A stretch of DNA of 64,000 nucleotides from Roseobacter cerasinus (GCF_009811755.1 NZ_BLIV01000005.1:1-64000), one strand, 5' to 3'; shown: positions 9,199 to 19,405, numbered from the stretch's first letter. Translations and numbers: made by a program. The notes: a model not told the origin generated them from the sequence alone.

Positions 9199-10467
9199 AT
9201 GGATTCTATACTGGTAAAGGGTAGTGGCCCGCTCAACGGGCAGATACCCATCGCAGGGGCCAAGAACGCCTGCCTGACTTTGATGCCCGCGACGCTCCTG
9301 ACGGAAGAGCCACTCACGCTGATCAATGCGCCTCGGCTTAGCGACATTCGCACCATGACGCAGCTGTTGCAGTCGCTCGGCGCAGAGGTAACATCACTCC
9401 AGGACAGCCGGGTGATCGCACTCTCCAGTCATGACGTGAACAACCACACCGCTCACTATGACATCGTGCGAAAAATGCGGGCCTCGATCTTGGTTCTCGG
9501 TCCGCTGCTGGCACGCGGGGGTCATGCGGTCGTTTCCCTGCCGGGCGGCTGCGCTATTGGCGCGCGCCCGGTGGATCTGCACCTCAAGGCGCTTGAAGCC
9601 ATGGGCGCGGAGCTTGAACTCAAGGATGGTTATGTGCACGCGCAGGCCCCAAACGGGCTGAAAGGCGGTACGGTCGATTTCGACTTCGCATCCGTAGGTG
9701 CCACCGAAAACGCGCTCATGGCGGCCACCCTGGCCAAGGGCACAACAGTGTTAAACAACGCCGCCCGCGAGCCCGAGATCGTTGATCTGGCACGATGCTT
9801 GCGGGCCATGGGCGCCCGCATCGCCGGAGAGGGCACGTCGATCATCACCATCGAAGGGGTGGACCGGCTGGGCGGCGCGACCCATACTGTGGTGACGGAC
9901 CGGATCGAACTTGGCACTTACATGATCGCGCCTGCAATCTGCGGCGGAGAGGTGGAGCTTTTGGGTGGCCGCATCGAGCTTGTCGAAGCCTTTTGCGAAA
10001 AGCTCAATGCGGCCGGCGTCGACGTGACCGAAACCGACCATGGCCTGCGCGTCGGCCGCCGCAACGGGCGTATCCGCGCGGTCGACGTCACCACAGAACC
10101 GTTCCCAGGGTTCCCGACCGATCTGCAGGCGCAAATGATGGCGCTGCTCTGTACCGCTGATGGCACGTCGGTGCTGGAAGAAAAAATCTTTGAGAACCGC
10201 TTTATGCACGCGCCCGAACTGATGCGCATGGGCGCGAATATCGAGGTGCATGGCGGCACCGCGACCGTCACGGGCGTCGACCGGCTCAAAGGCGCGCCGG
10301 TCATGGCCACCGATCTGCGCGCGTCGGTCTCGCTCATCCTCGCCGGGCTGGCAGCAGAGGGCGAGACTCGCGTGGGACGTGTCTATCACCTCGACCGGGG
10401 CTATGAACATGTGGTGGCCAAACTCTCAGGCGTAGGCGCCAACATCCAGCGGATATCAGAGACATGA
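9199..10467 (+). CDS. murA: UDP-N-acetylglucosamine 1-carboxyvinyltransferase
   Basis: This cytoplasmic enzyme transfers enolpyruvate from PEP to UDP-GlcNAc, the first committed step of peptidoglycan synthesis. The protein is 422 residues, the usual length. Lys22-Asn23 (AGAKNACL) and the fosfomycin-target cysteine at residue 118 ([19 protein letters not shown]) are present, as is the C-terminal [15 protein letters not shown] segment. The start follows the small upstream gene by 4 bases, and the stop overlaps the next start (ATGA), so it is the central gene of a tight operon. Confidence 0.97.
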   Translation: MDSILVKGSGPLNGQIPIAGAKNACLTLMPATLLTEEPLTLINAPRLSDIRTMTQLLQSLGAEVTSLQDSRVIALSSHDVNNHTAHYDIVRKMRASILVLGPLLARGGHAVVSLPGGCAIGARPVDLHLKALEAMGAELELKDGYVHAQAPNGLKGGTVDFDFASVGATENALMAATLAKGTTVLNNAAREPEIVDLARCLRAMGARIAGEGTSIITIEGVDRLGGATHTVVTDRIELGTYMIAPAICGGEVELLGGRIELVEAFCEKLNAAGVDVTETDHGLRVGRRNGRIRAVDVTTEPFPGFPTDLQAQMMALLCTADGTSVLEEKIFENRFMHAPELMRMGANIEVHGGTATVTGVDRLKGAPVMATDLRASVSLILAGLAAEGETRVGRVYHLDRGYEHVVAKLSGVGANIQRISET

Positions 10468-10931
10468 ATGATGCCCGTTTCGAAGATGGCCGAGAGGCGC
10501 CGCTCAATCTTGGTGCACTGGACGACGATGATCTGGCTGTGGTCTCCGCGCTGGTGCAGGATGCTGTCTTCCCTGCGACCGAGATGCGCTGGGATCGGAA
10601 AACCCAGCGTTTCGCCCTGCTGATCAACCGGTTTCGCTGGGAAGAGGGTCCCGCCCGCGTCGCGGCCCCGGAACGTGTGCAATCTCTGTTGGTCTTCAGC
10701 GGTGTGACAGGCGTCGCCAGCAACGGGATCAACCGCAAGGATCCCGATACCGTCCTGTCGTTGCTCTCGGTCAGCTTCGATTTCACCGATGCGCCCGGCG
10801 GGCACATCATTCTGACCCTCGCCGGGGACGGTGCGATCCGGCTGAGTGTCGAGGCGCTGGATGTCACTTTGAAAGACGTCACCAAACCCTATATGGCTCC
10901 TTCAAGGAAAACACCGGAACATCCCGAGTAA
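10464..10931 (+). CDS. DUF2948 family protein (155 aa)
   Basis: The start codon overlaps the murA stop by four bases, so translation is coupled. The sequence fits DUF2948, a family of alphaproteobacterial proteins of about 150 residues with no assigned function ([20 protein letters not shown] and RFRWEEG blocks). No signal peptide or membrane helix is seen. Its fixed place between murA and hisD is typical of this order. Confidence 0.8.
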   Translation: MNDARFEDGREAPLNLGALDDDDLAVVSALVQDAVFPATEMRWDRKTQRFALLINRFRWEEGPARVAAPERVQSLLVFSGVTGVASNGINRKDPDTVLSLLSVSFDFTDAPGGHIILTLAGDGAIRLSVEALDVTLKDVTKPYMAPSRKTPEHPE

Positions 10932-11004
10932 GCGTTTCTTTTGGCCAAAAATATCCTCGCCGAAGGCATAAGTCTCTTTCGGCGCACCATCTGAGGTTTG
11001 CACC

Positions 11005-12306
11005 ATGCCTGTCTTTCTCGATGCCACCGCGCCCGACTTCAAAGCTGCGTTTGAGACGCTGTTGACAGCCAAGCGCGAGGACAGCCCGGATGTAGACGAG
11101 GCGGTGGCCCGTATCATCGCGGACGTCCGCGCGCGCGGTGATGATGCGGTGATCGCATTGACACAGACCTACGACCGCCTCGCCCTGACGCCTGAGACAA
11201 TGCAGGTCTCCGAGGCGGAAATTGCCGAGGCTACAGCCGCTGTGCCCGCCGAGGAGATGCGGGCGCTGGAGCTCGCGGCAGACCGCATTCGGGAGTACCA
11301 CGCACGACAGACACCGCAGGATGAGCAGTGGACAGACGCCACGGGCGCGACGCTGGGATGGCGCTGGACACCGGTGGCAGCGGCGGGTCTTTACGTGCCC
11401 GGCGGGCTTGCGTCTTACCCATCGTCCGTGCTGATGAACGCGATCCCGGCGAAAGTTGCCGGTGTGCCCCGCCTCGCGATGGTGGTGCCTGCGCCTGATG
11501 GCGTGCTCAATCCGCTGGTGCTTGCGGCAGCGCAACTCGCGGGCGTTGATGAGATTTACCGCATTGGTGGCGCACAGGCCGTGGCGGCACTGGCCTACGG
11601 AACAGATACCATCGCGCCGGTCGACAAGATCACCGGACCCGGCAATGCCTATGTGGCGGCAGCCAAGCGCCGGGTCTTCGGCAAGGTGGGCATCGATATG
11701 ATCGCAGGCCCATCCGAGATTCTGGTGATTGCCGATGGTGACAACGATCCGGACTGGATCGCGCTCGACCTGCTCAGCCAGGCGGAACATGATGAAAGCG
11801 CCCAGTCGATCCTGATCACCACCGATATGGCTCTTGGGCGCGACGTCTACGAAGCCGTGGGAACCCGTTTGCAGACCCTCGAACGGCGCGCTATCGCGGG
11901 GGCCTCCTGGCGGGACTTTGGGGCCATCATCGTTGTGCCTGATCTGGCCACCGCTGCCGCGCTCAGTGACCGTATTGCGCCCGAACACCTGGAGCTCTGT
12001 GTCGCTGATCCGGACGCGCTGAGCGCACAGATCACCCATGCTGGCGCAATTTTTCTGGGTCAATGGACGCCGGAGGCCATCGGGGACTACGTAGGTGGGC
12101 CGAACCACGTGCTGCCCACGGCGCGCTCGGCGCGGTTCTCTTCGGGTCTCTCTGTGCTGGACTTCCTCAAACGCACCACACTGGCGCGCATGACACCGGG
12201 CGCGCTGCGCAGCATCGGCCCTGCGGCGGAAACTCTTGCGCGGACCGAAAGCCTCGAAGCGCATGGTCTGTCGGTCACCGCGCGGCTGAACAAACTCAAC
12301 GACTGA
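11005..12306 (+). CDS. hisD: Histidinol dehydrogenase
   Basis: It oxidises L-histidinol to L-histidine in two NAD-dependent steps, the last reactions of histidine synthesis, using zinc. The protein is 433 residues, the usual length. Seen in the sequence are the NAD-region GPGNAYVAAAKRRVFG, AGPSEILVIAD, the zinc-ligand block LSQAEHDESAQSILI and the C-terminal GPNHVLPT. It stands apart from other his genes, as is common in this order. A hairpin-forming CGCCGAA/TTCGGCG lies just upstream in the 73-base gap. Confidence 0.96.
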   Translation: MPVFLDATAPDFKAAFETLLTAKREDSPDVDEAVARIIADVRARGDDAVIALTQTYDRLALTPETMQVSEAEIAEATAAVPAEEMRALELAADRIREYHARQTPQDEQWTDATGATLGWRWTPVAAAGLYVPGGLASYPSSVLMNAIPAKVAGVPRLAMVVPAPDGVLNPLVLAAAQLAGVDEIYRIGGAQAVAALAYGTDTIAPVDKITGPGNAYVAAAKRRVFGKVGIDMIAGPSEILVIADGDNDPDWIALDLLSQAEHDESAQSILITTDMALGRDVYEAVGTRLQTLERRAIAGASWRDFGAIIVVPDLATAAALSDRIAPEHLELCVADPDALSAQITHAGAIFLGQWTPEAIGDYVGGPNHVLPTARSARFSSGLSVLDFLKRTTLARMTPGALRSIGPAAETLARTESLEAHGLSVTARLNKLND

Positions 12307-12391
12307 AGACAGGCGCCTTCGGCGTTGCTCTTTGCGGCGCACCTGCGCTAAGCATGTCGAGTTTGTTTGTTTTGCGTGAAGAACCCGTCCC

Positions 12392-12871
12392 ATGTCCCGT
12401 ATTTCACAGATCGTGCTCGACGATGCCGGCCTGCCGCCGGCCACCCCCGAGATCGAACAGGAGCGCCGCGTCGCCATGTTTGATCTGCTGGAGGACAACA
12501 CCTTCAAACTGCCGCCGCGTGATGGCCGGGCGGTGCCCGATGGGCCGTATCACGTGGGGCTGGCGATCCGGGATAAGCGACTCGTTTTTGATGTGAACAC
12601 CGAAGGCTCTGAAAAGGCGGCGGAGTTTCACCTCTCCCTCGGCCCTTTCCGGCAAGTGGTTAAGGATTACTTTCAGATCTGCGAGAGCTATTTCGACGCG
12701 GTGAAAAAGCTGCCGCCCAGCCAGATCGAAACCATCGACATGGCGCGCCGCGGCATCCACAACGAAGGCAGCCGTGTGCTGCAGGAGCGGCTCGATGGCA
12801 AGGTCGAGGTGGACACCGACACCGCCCGGCGCCTCTTTACGCTGATCTGCGTGCTGCACTTCGGGGGCTGA
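12392..12871 (+). CDS. UPF0262 family protein (159 aa)
   Basis: This matches the UPF0262 family of alphaproteobacteria in length and in the conserved ETIDMARRGIHNEGSRVL motif and C-terminal LFTLICVLHFGG. No function is established. The stop is directly followed by the phosphatase ATG (12872), so the two share a transcript and probably coupled translation. Confidence 0.88.
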   Translation: MSRISQIVLDDAGLPPATPEIEQERRVAMFDLLEDNTFKLPPRDGRAVPDGPYHVGLAIRDKRLVFDVNTEGSEKAAEFHLSLGPFRQVVKDYFQICESYFDAVKKLPPSQIETIDMARRGIHNEGSRVLQERLDGKVEVDTDTARRLFTLICVLHFGG

Positions 12872-13333
12872 ATGAGCGACGCGCTCCCAGGGTCGGTTCT
12901 GTTTTGCTGCGACCATAATGCGGTGCGCTCTCCGATGGCCGAAGGGATCATGAAAAAATTCTACGGCACCGGTACCTATGTGCAGTCCGCCGGGGTGACC
13001 AATGATATGGAGATTGATGGATTTTCCATCGCGGTCTGTCAGGAAATGGATGTGGAGCTTTCCCGCCACCGGTCGCGCAGCTTTGACGAGATGGAGAACT
13101 GGGGCGATGATCTGAGCTCTTTTGATCTGGTCATTGCGCTCAGCCCGGCCTCGCAGCGCCGGGCGCTGGATTTGACACGGTTCTACCATCTGGACGTGGA
13201 ATACTGGCCAATTCTGGATCCGACCGGCCTGGGTGAAAGTCGCGAAGCGAAACTGGTGAGCTATCGGCAGGCCCGCGACCAGATCAAGGAGCGTCTGCTG
13301 GCGCGGTTTGGCCCTCCAACCGAGATCATCTGA
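12872..13333 (+). CDS. Low-molecular-weight protein tyrosine phosphatase family protein
   Basis: A 153-residue protein with the P-loop C-x5-R-S near its N-terminus (CDHNAVRS, nucleophile Cys13, Arg19) and the general-acid Asp in YWPILDP, both at family positions. It should remove phosphate from phosphotyrosine proteins or small substrates; the arsenate reductase fold is shared, so arsenate cannot be excluded. It abuts the UPF0262 gene with no gap. Confidence 0.85.
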   Translation: MSDALPGSVLFCCDHNAVRSPMAEGIMKKFYGTGTYVQSAGVTNDMEIDGFSIAVCQEMDVELSRHRSRSFDEMENWGDDLSSFDLVIALSPASQRRALDLTRFYHLDVEYWPILDPTGLGESREAKLVSYRQARDQIKERLLARFGPPTEII

Positions 13334-13343
13334 GGAGCATGCT

Positions 13344-13736
13344 ATGGCGGATGTGGTGAAACGATACTTCGAGGCCTTCAACGCAAAGGACATCGACACG
13401 ATGTTAGGGTGCCTGTCGGAGGACGTGGCCCACCACGTCAACGAGGGTGGCGTGCGCCGGGGCAAAGCCGCCTTTGCGGAGTTCTGCGATCACATGAGCC
13501 GCTGCTATGATGAGACGTTGACCGACATGGTGATCTTTGATGCGCCCGACCACGGCCGCGCAGCGGCGGAATATGTGGTGAATGGCCGCTATGTCGCCAC
13601 AGACGACGGATTGCCGGAGGCCATAGGCCAGACCTATCAGCTGCCAGCGGGGTCCTTCTTTGATGTCACGGACGGGCTGATCACGCGCGTGACCACACGC
13701 TACAACCTGTCGGATTGGATCCGACAGGTCTCCTGA
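13344..13736 (+). CDS. SnoaL-like / ketosteroid isomerase-related protein (130 aa)
   Basis: An NTF2-like fold is indicated by VKRYFEAFNAKDIDTMLGCL at the N-terminus and alternating beta strands ending in DGLITRVTTRYNLSDWI. Such proteins bind or isomerise small hydrophobic molecules; the substrate is unknown. The ATG at 13344 is chosen because GAGGAG lies 6 bases upstream; a longer frame from 13308 would overlap the phosphatase and lacks such a site. Confidence 0.8.
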   Translation: MADVVKRYFEAFNAKDIDTMLGCLSEDVAHHVNEGGVRRGKAAFAEFCDHMSRCYDETLTDMVIFDAPDHGRAAAEYVVNGRYVATDDGLPEAIGQTYQLPAGSFFDVTDGLITRVTTRYNLSDWIRQVS

Positions 13737-13739
13737 CCT

Positions 13740-14327
13740 GTGCCGCTGGATATTCGCCCTCTGAGCCGCGCTGAGCTGGCCGCGCATATCGACGATGTGG
13801 CACAGCTGCGGATCGACGTGTTCCGCGCTTGGCCCTACCTCTATGACGGCGATCTTGACTACGAGCGCGACTACTTAGGGCCTTGCCTGAAAAGCGACAA
13901 GGCCATTGTTGTCGGCGCGTTCGACGGCTCCCGCCTCATGGGGGCATCGACAGGCATGCCATTGACCGATCATGCCGATGATTTTGCGGCGGCCTTCTCG
14001 GACACCGGTCTAAATCTGGCAGAGATCTTCTATTGCGCGGAAAGCGTTCTACTGCCGCAGTATCGCGGACAGGGCGCAGGTCACGCCTTTTTCGACGCGC
14101 GCGAGACACACGCAAAGGATCTCGGGTATCACCGCTCCTGTTTCTGCGGTGTGGTTCGGGCCAAGGATCACCCTGCCCGGCCCGCAGATCATGCCCCGCT
14201 TGATCCGTTCTGGCGCAAACGTGGCTATGCACCGTTGGACGGCGTCACAGCCCGCTTCTCATGGAAAGACGTAGGCGCGTCGGTGGAGACGGCGAAGACC
14301 CTGCAGTTCTGGATGCGAGATCTCTGA
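13740..14327 (+). CDS. GNAT-family N-acetyltransferase
   Basis: A 195-residue acetyl-CoA-dependent acyltransferase. The acetyl-CoA binding motif A reads LLPQYRGQGAGHAFFDARE (the R/Q-x-x-G-x-G/A pattern). The acceptor is unknown. It starts with GTG three bases after the stop of the NTF2-like gene and ends the housekeeping operon; the next gene is convergent. Confidence 0.85.
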   Translation: MPLDIRPLSRAELAAHIDDVAQLRIDVFRAWPYLYDGDLDYERDYLGPCLKSDKAIVVGAFDGSRLMGASTGMPLTDHADDFAAAFSDTGLNLAEIFYCAESVLLPQYRGQGAGHAFFDARETHAKDLGYHRSCFCGVVRAKDHPARPADHAPLDPFWRKRGYAPLDGVTARFSWKDVGASVETAKTLQFWMRDL

Positions 14328-14336
14328 ACCGCCCCT

Positions 14337-14717
14337 TCAGATGCCGCCGCAGACGGTCTCCGCTGTCTCGGCAAATCTTTTCCAGGCGTCCCAGAAGGCG
14401 CGGTTGGATTCGCTGCCGGACTGCCGGACCTCTTGCAGTTGGCCCGGGTCGTCGAAGAACTGCACGCCTTGCCGCTGTTGCGATCGGCTGAGGGATTGGT
14501 TGGCGGCTGCCTGAATGCAGCCACACCGTTCTTGCGTCGCACCGCGCCGCCGCTGTGCCAGACAGGCGCTGTTGATCGGGCCGGACACGATTTGGGGCTG
14601 CCCGCCCGCCACAGGCAAAGGGGGCGGGTTCCGCAAAGGCTCCGTCCGAGAGCTGTCCCGCCCACCGCATGCGGACAGAATGAGGATCGTACAGAACAGA
14701 ACGGCGGTGCGGAGCAT
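14337..14717 (-). CDS. Small lipoprotein, conserved in Rhodobacteraceae
   Basis: A 126-residue protein with a lipoprotein signal peptide (ILILSACGG, lipidated Cys17) and a mature domain with several cysteines (ACLAQ, CGCIQ, VCGG) that could form disulphides in the periplasm. The block GCIQAAANQSLSRSQQRQG is typical of a short roseobacter lipoprotein family of unknown role, sometimes labelled arginine transporter without evidence. It is convergent with the GNAT gene. Confidence 0.7.
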   Translation of the reverse strand: MLRTAVLFCTILILSACGGRDSSRTEPLRNPPPLPVAGGQPQIVSGPINSACLAQRRRGATQERCGCIQAAANQSLSRSQQRQGVQFFDDPGQLQEVRQSGSESNRAFWDAWKRFAETAETVCGGI

Positions 14718-14779
14718 GGGGCAAATCCCTGGTCAAGATCTGCCTTGTATGGCGCAACCCGACCGCCTCTGCAAATGCG

Positions 14780-15874
14780 TCAGAACCGCCAGCGCGCACC
14801 CACAAATGTCACATCCTGATCCAGCAGGTCGGAGCCCGCGTCGTTGAACTCAAATGTGCGGTAGCTCGCATAAAGCTCGGTGTTCCAGACGTCGACCTTC
14901 TGCACCACGGCGATGCCGACCGACTGCGAGTCCGACCCTGTTACGCCGAAATCTTCACCGGAGTAGTAATCGAGCGAAATCCGCGTCTCGCCCGCCGCGA
15001 TCCAGTCGCGTTTGATCCCGCCCTTGATGTAGACATAGCTCGCGTCGCCTTCCTGCTGCCGGCCCGTCGCAACGGCGAGGTTGAGGCCGGTCTCCTTATG
15101 CAGGATCGCGAAGGAGCCCAGTAGCAATTCCTCATCGGAATCACGGATCGAGAGGCCTGTCCGGGCCGCGACCTGATAGGCGCCATAGTCCTGATCGTAT
15201 GTCAGGCCAACGTCATAGAATTCGTCGTCATTTCCGCTGGCCAGCACCTCTTCGCCCGCGCTTACAGCCAGCGAGAAACCCGCGAATGTGGGCGTGTCAT
15301 AGCGGATGCGAAACCGCCGCCCGCCATCGAAGGCACTGAATGCATCACCCACGTCAAAGCCTGAGGCACCCCCACCCGTCAGTTGGAAGGCTTGAGACCC
15401 CGCCTGATCCTGCAGACTGGAATAGGCAATCACGGAGGTGCCGGAGAAATCCGCTTCCGCCGTGCTGTCGGTGGCGATGCTACCCTGACCGAAGGAGAAG
15501 GTGCCGAAGGTGGCGGACTTATAGATCGCCTCGAACTTGCGCAGCTCGGTGCGGCGATAGTTCAACTCCAGCCCGTCATCCGAGCCGTTGATGCTGGAGG
15601 AGCCGGTGAAGCCCAAAGCCGTCTCGAAATGCAGCCGAAACTCGCTCCCACCTTGCAGTGCCTGTTTGTAGATCACACCCACACGGCTGTTGGAATTGTC
15701 ATTGTCGGTCAGCGCGGTATTCGTCTCGGCGCCGTTGTCGACGTTAATGATGCCGAGGTTTAGGTGGCCGTAGAAATCCACCTCCGGCCCGGCTTGCTGA
15801 GCCGTGGCCGCGACGGGCAAAGCAAGGGCGAACAGCCCGGCGCAGGCTGGGAAGATACGGGAATGGTGGGTCAT
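14780..15874 (-). CDS. Outer-membrane porin
   Basis: A 364-residue protein with a signal peptide (cleaved near ATAQQ, about residue 26), repeated amphipathic beta strands with aromatic residues every second position, and a terminal phenylalanine (WRF), the usual signal for outer-membrane assembly. It fits the Gram-negative general porin family of Rhodobacter type. It should form trimeric pores for small solutes. It is monocistronic. Confidence 0.85.
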   Translation of the reverse strand: MTHHSRIFPACAGLFALALPVAATAQQAGPEVDFYGHLNLGIINVDNGAETNTALTDNDNSNSRVGVIYKQALQGGSEFRLHFETALGFTGSSSINGSDDGLELNYRRTELRKFEAIYKSATFGTFSFGQGSIATDSTAEADFSGTSVIAYSSLQDQAGSQAFQLTGGGASGFDVGDAFSAFDGGRRFRIRYDTPTFAGFSLAVSAGEEVLASGNDDEFYDVGLTYDQDYGAYQVAARTGLSIRDSDEELLLGSFAILHKETGLNLAVATGRQQEGDASYVYIKGGIKRDWIAAGETRISLDYYSGEDFGVTGSDSQSVGIAVVQKVDVWNTELYASYRTFEFNDAGSDLLDQDVTFVGARWRF

Positions 15875-16096
15875 TGGAGGGCCTTTCGGGCAGCGGCGCC
15901 GAACCGGCGTCTAAGTAGACCTTACGCGTGCGCTATAGCGGGTCAAACTCACGAAAGGGGGAAGGCGGTGCGGTGGTGCACTGGGTATTGTGCAGAATTG
16001 TAGACCATATGGTCCCGAAGTGCGCGGCTGAGCATAGCTTTCGATGGGGTCGGTTGCGCATAAACCAGTGCCCAACCGCAGCTTGGGCAATTGGTC

Positions 16097-16786
16097 TCAG
16101 CCTCCGAAAAACCCCATAACCAAGTCGACAAGCGTGTAGCCAGTCGTTCCAATTCGAGTCGCCTTATATCCAGCCGAGGCGTCAACATCCTTGACGGTCT
16201 GTGAAGCGCGCTGCAGCGTGTTCATTTTTGCCGACCGGCCCGTCGCTCGACGGATTGCGGTTGCTTGGATCTCGGCGGGTTGTTCGGTTTCTACCGCTTC
16301 TGCGTCAAGATCGGTTTCAATGCTAAGGCGGCCTTGAATTCGTGATTGCTCTGTGCGAATAGCCTCTGCCGCTTTGAGTTTGGTGTCACGATCCACCTCC
16401 CTGATCTTCTGCGCAATCCGTTTTTCCCAAGCCTTTCGGACCTCAGGGTGGTCTGCTCGCATTTGCAGTTGATGCTGCTCAAGCAATTTCGCGAGTGCTT
16501 TAAGGGCTTCGTCTGCGCGATAGTTCGCATCACAAAGATTGCTCTCGATTATGCCTTTTGCAATTCCCAAGTTCTGTTCGATTGCGTTTGGGTCGTCGCG
16601 GCAATTGTTTAGCGTGTGATCGAGATACTTGAAGGCCGTGCACATGCGGTTGAAGTCAGATGAGTTGCTGTCTACGGCCAGCCCTAGCGAGAAGGCGAGT
16701 TGGGACAAAGCACTCTCGATAAGCTTGTCTTCCTCAAAAGGAGCAGTTTGAACATCAAATCGTCCCGTCTCTGGATCTTCCTCCAA
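16097..16786 (-). CDS. Hypothetical protein, C-terminal part of a frameshifted gene
   Basis: This frame does not really begin at 16786: it stays open upstream to about 16945, encoding [18 protein letters not shown] and EIRDDWFAEQLPQAE. These join naturally onto the WYE motif of the preceding gene. The 229 residues shown contain long helices, an acidic middle (residues about 140-175) and a hydrophobic C-terminus ending in VDLVMGFFGG, perhaps a membrane or oligomer contact. I do not recognise a family. See the entry at 16837-17541. Confidence 0.5.
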   Translation of the reverse strand: MEEDPETGRFDVQTAPFEEDKLIESALSQLAFSLGLAVDSNSSDFNRMCTAFKYLDHTLNNCRDDPNAIEQNLGIAKGIIESNLCDANYRADEALKALAKLLEQHQLQMRADHPEVRKAWEKRIAQKIREVDRDTKLKAAEAIRTEQSRIQGRLSIETDLDAEAVETEQPAEIQATAIRRATGRSAKMNTLQRASQTVKDVDASAGYKATRIGTTGYTLVDLVMGFFGG

Positions 16787-16836
16787 GTTTTCCGCTTGTG
16801 GAAGCTGTTCGGCGAACCAATCATCCCGGATTTCAG

Positions 16837-17541
16837 CTATTTTTGCTCCGACGACAGTTTGGCCTTCGTTCCATTCGGCATGGGTGATCTCACGTGCAAT
16901 GCGCTGCGTGAGGCCCCACGGAAGCGGGGTGCCATCGAGAATGGCTCATACCATTTGATCCAGAAGGACCAGTCTAGACCTTGCTCTGAGCTTTCTAACT
17001 TGAATTTGTCCCACATCATTGCCCGTTCGTGCGGTTGCTGCTCCACCGCCCACAGCTTTGGCCAGCCAAGAGGTGTTGCTGTGTCCGCCGAGGCGGCTGC
17101 GAAAACGGCATCTGTAGGAATCCCAAGAGATGAGTAAGCATGGGTGTCGAACGTCAAAGCCCTCCCGTCTGTGACCTTGGTTGCTAGGAGTGCACATGAA
17201 AGTCTGTACAGACTAGGCGAGCGCTCCATTAGGGGCACATGCCGCTTGCCCGTGTCTGTGATCACGTCTTGCGTAAACTGACAAAGCTTTTTTACTGTTT
17301 GGTCTGCCTTATCGAAGCGCCACAGTTCATTTATGTCGCACGTGGATCTCGCAACCGACACAAGCAGCGCACGCAGACATACGAACGCGGAGTCTTGATA
17401 GTGAGCACTGCCATCGGCAAAAATGCCTAGGAAGGCGCGCAGCGAGCACCTTGTATCAAACCAAATTCTCGTCTGCTCATCCTGTTGAGCAAGCCAAGCT
17501 TGAGCATCTCCAAGATCGCTTATCTTGATTTGTTCAGCCAC
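16837..17541 (-). CDS. Hypothetical protein, N-terminal part of a frameshifted gene
   Basis: The first ~197 residues look native and end in [10 protein letters not shown], a tryptophan-rich motif found in alphaproteobacterial proteins that then continue with L-x-G-x-P-L. Here the frame instead shifts near 16945, and the tail to 16837 is out of frame. Restoring one base there gives a single protein of about 480 residues from 17541 to 16097. Whether the lost base is real or a sequencing fault cannot be told. The function is unknown. The start lies 36 bases upstream of, and divergent from, lepA. Confidence 0.55.
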   Translation of the reverse strand: MAEQIKISDLGDAQAWLAQQDEQTRIWFDTRCSLRAFLGIFADGSAHYQDSAFVCLRALLVSVARSTCDINELWRFDKADQTVKKLCQFTQDVITDTGKRHVPLMERSPSLYRLSCALLATKVTDGRALTFDTHAYSSLGIPTDAVFAAASADTATPLGWPKLWAVEQQPHERAMMWDKFKLESSEQGLDWSFWIKWYEPFSMAPRFRGASRSALHVRSPMPNGTKAKLSSEQK

Positions 17542-17577
17542 CTTGACCGCCCCGCAAAACCCCTACATATCCCGAAC

Positions 17578-19377
17578 ATGTCACCGCTTTCACATATCCG
17601 CAATTTCTCCATCGTCGCGCATATCGACCACGGGAAATCGACGCTCGCTGACCGACTCATTCAGTCCACCAACACCGTGGCCGACCGGGATATGAAGGAG
17701 CAGATGCTCGACAGCATGGATATCGAGCGCGAGCGGGGGATCACCATCAAGGCGCAGACCGTGCGGATCAACTACACCGCGCTCAATGGTGAGGACTATG
17801 TGCTCAACCTCATCGACACGCCCGGGCATGTGGATTTCGCCTATGAGGTGAGCCGGTCGATGCGCGCCGTCGAGGGCTCACTGCTGGTGGTGGACAGCAC
17901 GCAAGGGGTTGAGGCGCAGACGCTGGCGAATGTGTACCATGCCATTGAGGCGGATCATGAGATCGTGCCCGTCTTGAACAAGATCGATCTGCCTGCGTCG
18001 GACTGTGACCGGGTGGCGGAGCAGATAGAGGATGTGATCGGGATCGATGCGACCGAGGCCATTCAGGTCTCGGCCAAGACCGGGCAAGGTATCACCGAGA
18101 CGCTGGAGGCGATTGTGCAAAAGCTGCCCGCGCCAACCGGCATGCGCGATGCGCCGCTGAAGGCGATGCTGGTGGACAGCTGGTATGACAGTTACCTCGG
18201 CGTGATCGTTCTGGTGCGGATCATGGACGGGGTGCTGAAAAAGGGCGAGCGCATTCGGATGCTGTCAAACAACTCTGTGCATCATGTAGACCGGATCGGG
18301 GTGTTCCGGCCGGAGATGACCGTGATTGACGCGCTGGGGCCGGGTGAGATCGGGTTTCTCACAGCTTCGATCAAGCAGGTGCGCGACACGCGCGTGGGCG
18401 ACACGATCACCCATGAGAAGAAGGGCACCGAAGACGCGTTGCCGGGGTTCAAGCCGTCGCAGCCGGTGGTCTTCTGTGGGCTGTTCCCGGTGGATTCTGC
18501 CGAGTTCGAGGATTTGCGCGATGCGATTGAGAAGCTGGCGCTGAACGATGCGTCGTTTTCCTATGAGATGGAGACGTCTGCGGCGCTGGGGTTCGGGTTC
18601 CGCTGCGGGTTCCTCGGGCTTTTGCATCTGGAGGTGATCCGCGACCGGATCGAGCGAGAGTACAACATAGAGCTGATCACAACGGCGCCGTCGGTGATCT
18701 ATCACGTCTACCACAAGGACGGCTCGATGATCGAGTTGCATAACCCGGCTGACATGCCGGACCTGACGCTTGTGAGCCACCTGGAGGAACCGCGGATCAA
18801 GGCGACCATTCTGGTGCCGGATGAGTATCTGGGCGATGTGCTCAAGTTGTGTCAGGACCGACGGGGCATTCAGCTGGACCTGACCTATGCGGGCTCACGC
18901 GCGATGGTGGTATATGACCTGCCGCTCAATGAGGTGGTGTTTGATTTTTATGACCGGCTGAAGTCGGTCACCAAGGGCTATGCGTCCTTCGACTATCAGA
19001 TGATCGGCTACCGCGAAGACAAGCTGGTGAAGATGTCGATCCTGGTGAATGACGAGCCGGTGGATGCGCTCTCGACGATGGTGCACCGGGACCGAGCCGA
19101 AATGCGCGGGCGGGCAATGGTGGAAAAACTTAAGGATCTGATCCCGCGGCATATGTTCAAGATCCCGATCCAAGCGGCCATCGGCGGCAAGGTGATCGCG
19201 CGCGAGACGCTCTCGGCGATGCGCAAGGACGTGACCGCGAAGTGCTATGGCGGAGACGCGACGCGCAAACGCAAGCTGCTGGACAAGCAGAAAGCGGGGA
19301 AGAAGAAGATGCGGCGGTTCGGAAAGGTTGATATTCCTCAAGAAGCTTTCATTTCAGCCCTCAAGATGGACGGCTGA
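17578..19377 (+). CDS. lepA: Elongation factor 4 (LepA), ribosome GTPase
   Basis: A translational GTPase that acts on stalled or pre-translocation ribosomes at the inner side of the membrane. With the ATG at 17578 it has 599 residues, the usual length; a longer frame from 17485 overlaps the divergent gene and is unlikely. G-motifs are all present: [13 protein letters not shown] (P-loop), [22 protein letters not shown] and SAKTG. The C-terminal [20 protein letters not shown] block, specific to LepA, is intact. Its last codons form one arm of a long hairpin. Confidence 0.97.
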   Translation: MSPLSHIRNFSIVAHIDHGKSTLADRLIQSTNTVADRDMKEQMLDSMDIERERGITIKAQTVRINYTALNGEDYVLNLIDTPGHVDFAYEVSRSMRAVEGSLLVVDSTQGVEAQTLANVYHAIEADHEIVPVLNKIDLPASDCDRVAEQIEDVIGIDATEAIQVSAKTGQGITETLEAIVQKLPAPTGMRDAPLKAMLVDSWYDSYLGVIVLVRIMDGVLKKGERIRMLSNNSVHHVDRIGVFRPEMTVIDALGPGEIGFLTASIKQVRDTRVGDTITHEKKGTEDALPGFKPSQPVVFCGLFPVDSAEFEDLRDAIEKLALNDASFSYEMETSAALGFGFRCGFLGLLHLEVIRDRIEREYNIELITTAPSVIYHVYHKDGSMIELHNPADMPDLTLVSHLEEPRIKATILVPDEYLGDVLKLCQDRRGIQLDLTYAGSRAMVVYDLPLNEVVFDFYDRLKSVTKGYASFDYQMIGYREDKLVKMSILVNDEPVDALSTMVHRDRAEMRGRAMVEKLKDLIPRHMFKIPIQAAIGGKVIARETLSAMRKDVTAKCYGGDATRKRKLLDKQKAGKKKMRRFGKVDIPQEAFISALKMDG

Positions 19378-19405
19378 GCTTTCCATTTTGAGGGCTGAAA
19401 TGAAA
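19347..19405. repeat. Long perfect inverted repeat overlapping lepA stop codon
   Basis: An 18-base arm (19347-19364, TTTCATTTCAGCCCTCAA) is perfectly repeated in reverse complement at 19388-19405. Inside it a further ATGGA/TCCAT pair (19366-19370 and 19382-19386) extends the stem past one G-T pair to about 24 bp, with an 11-base loop. The left arm encodes the last LepA residues. No T-run follows, so it is not a standard intrinsic terminator, though it could protect or end the transcript. Confidence 0.85.

Noticed and set aside
10879-12507. 542-codon open frame antisense to hisD and UPF0262
   Set aside because: It lies wholly opposite strong genes, has Arg/His-rich composition typical of GC-rich antisense frames, and resembles no family.
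17485-17577. 31-residue N-terminal extension of LepA
   Set aside because: The ATG at 17578 gives the standard 599-residue LepA; the extension overlaps the start of the divergent gene.
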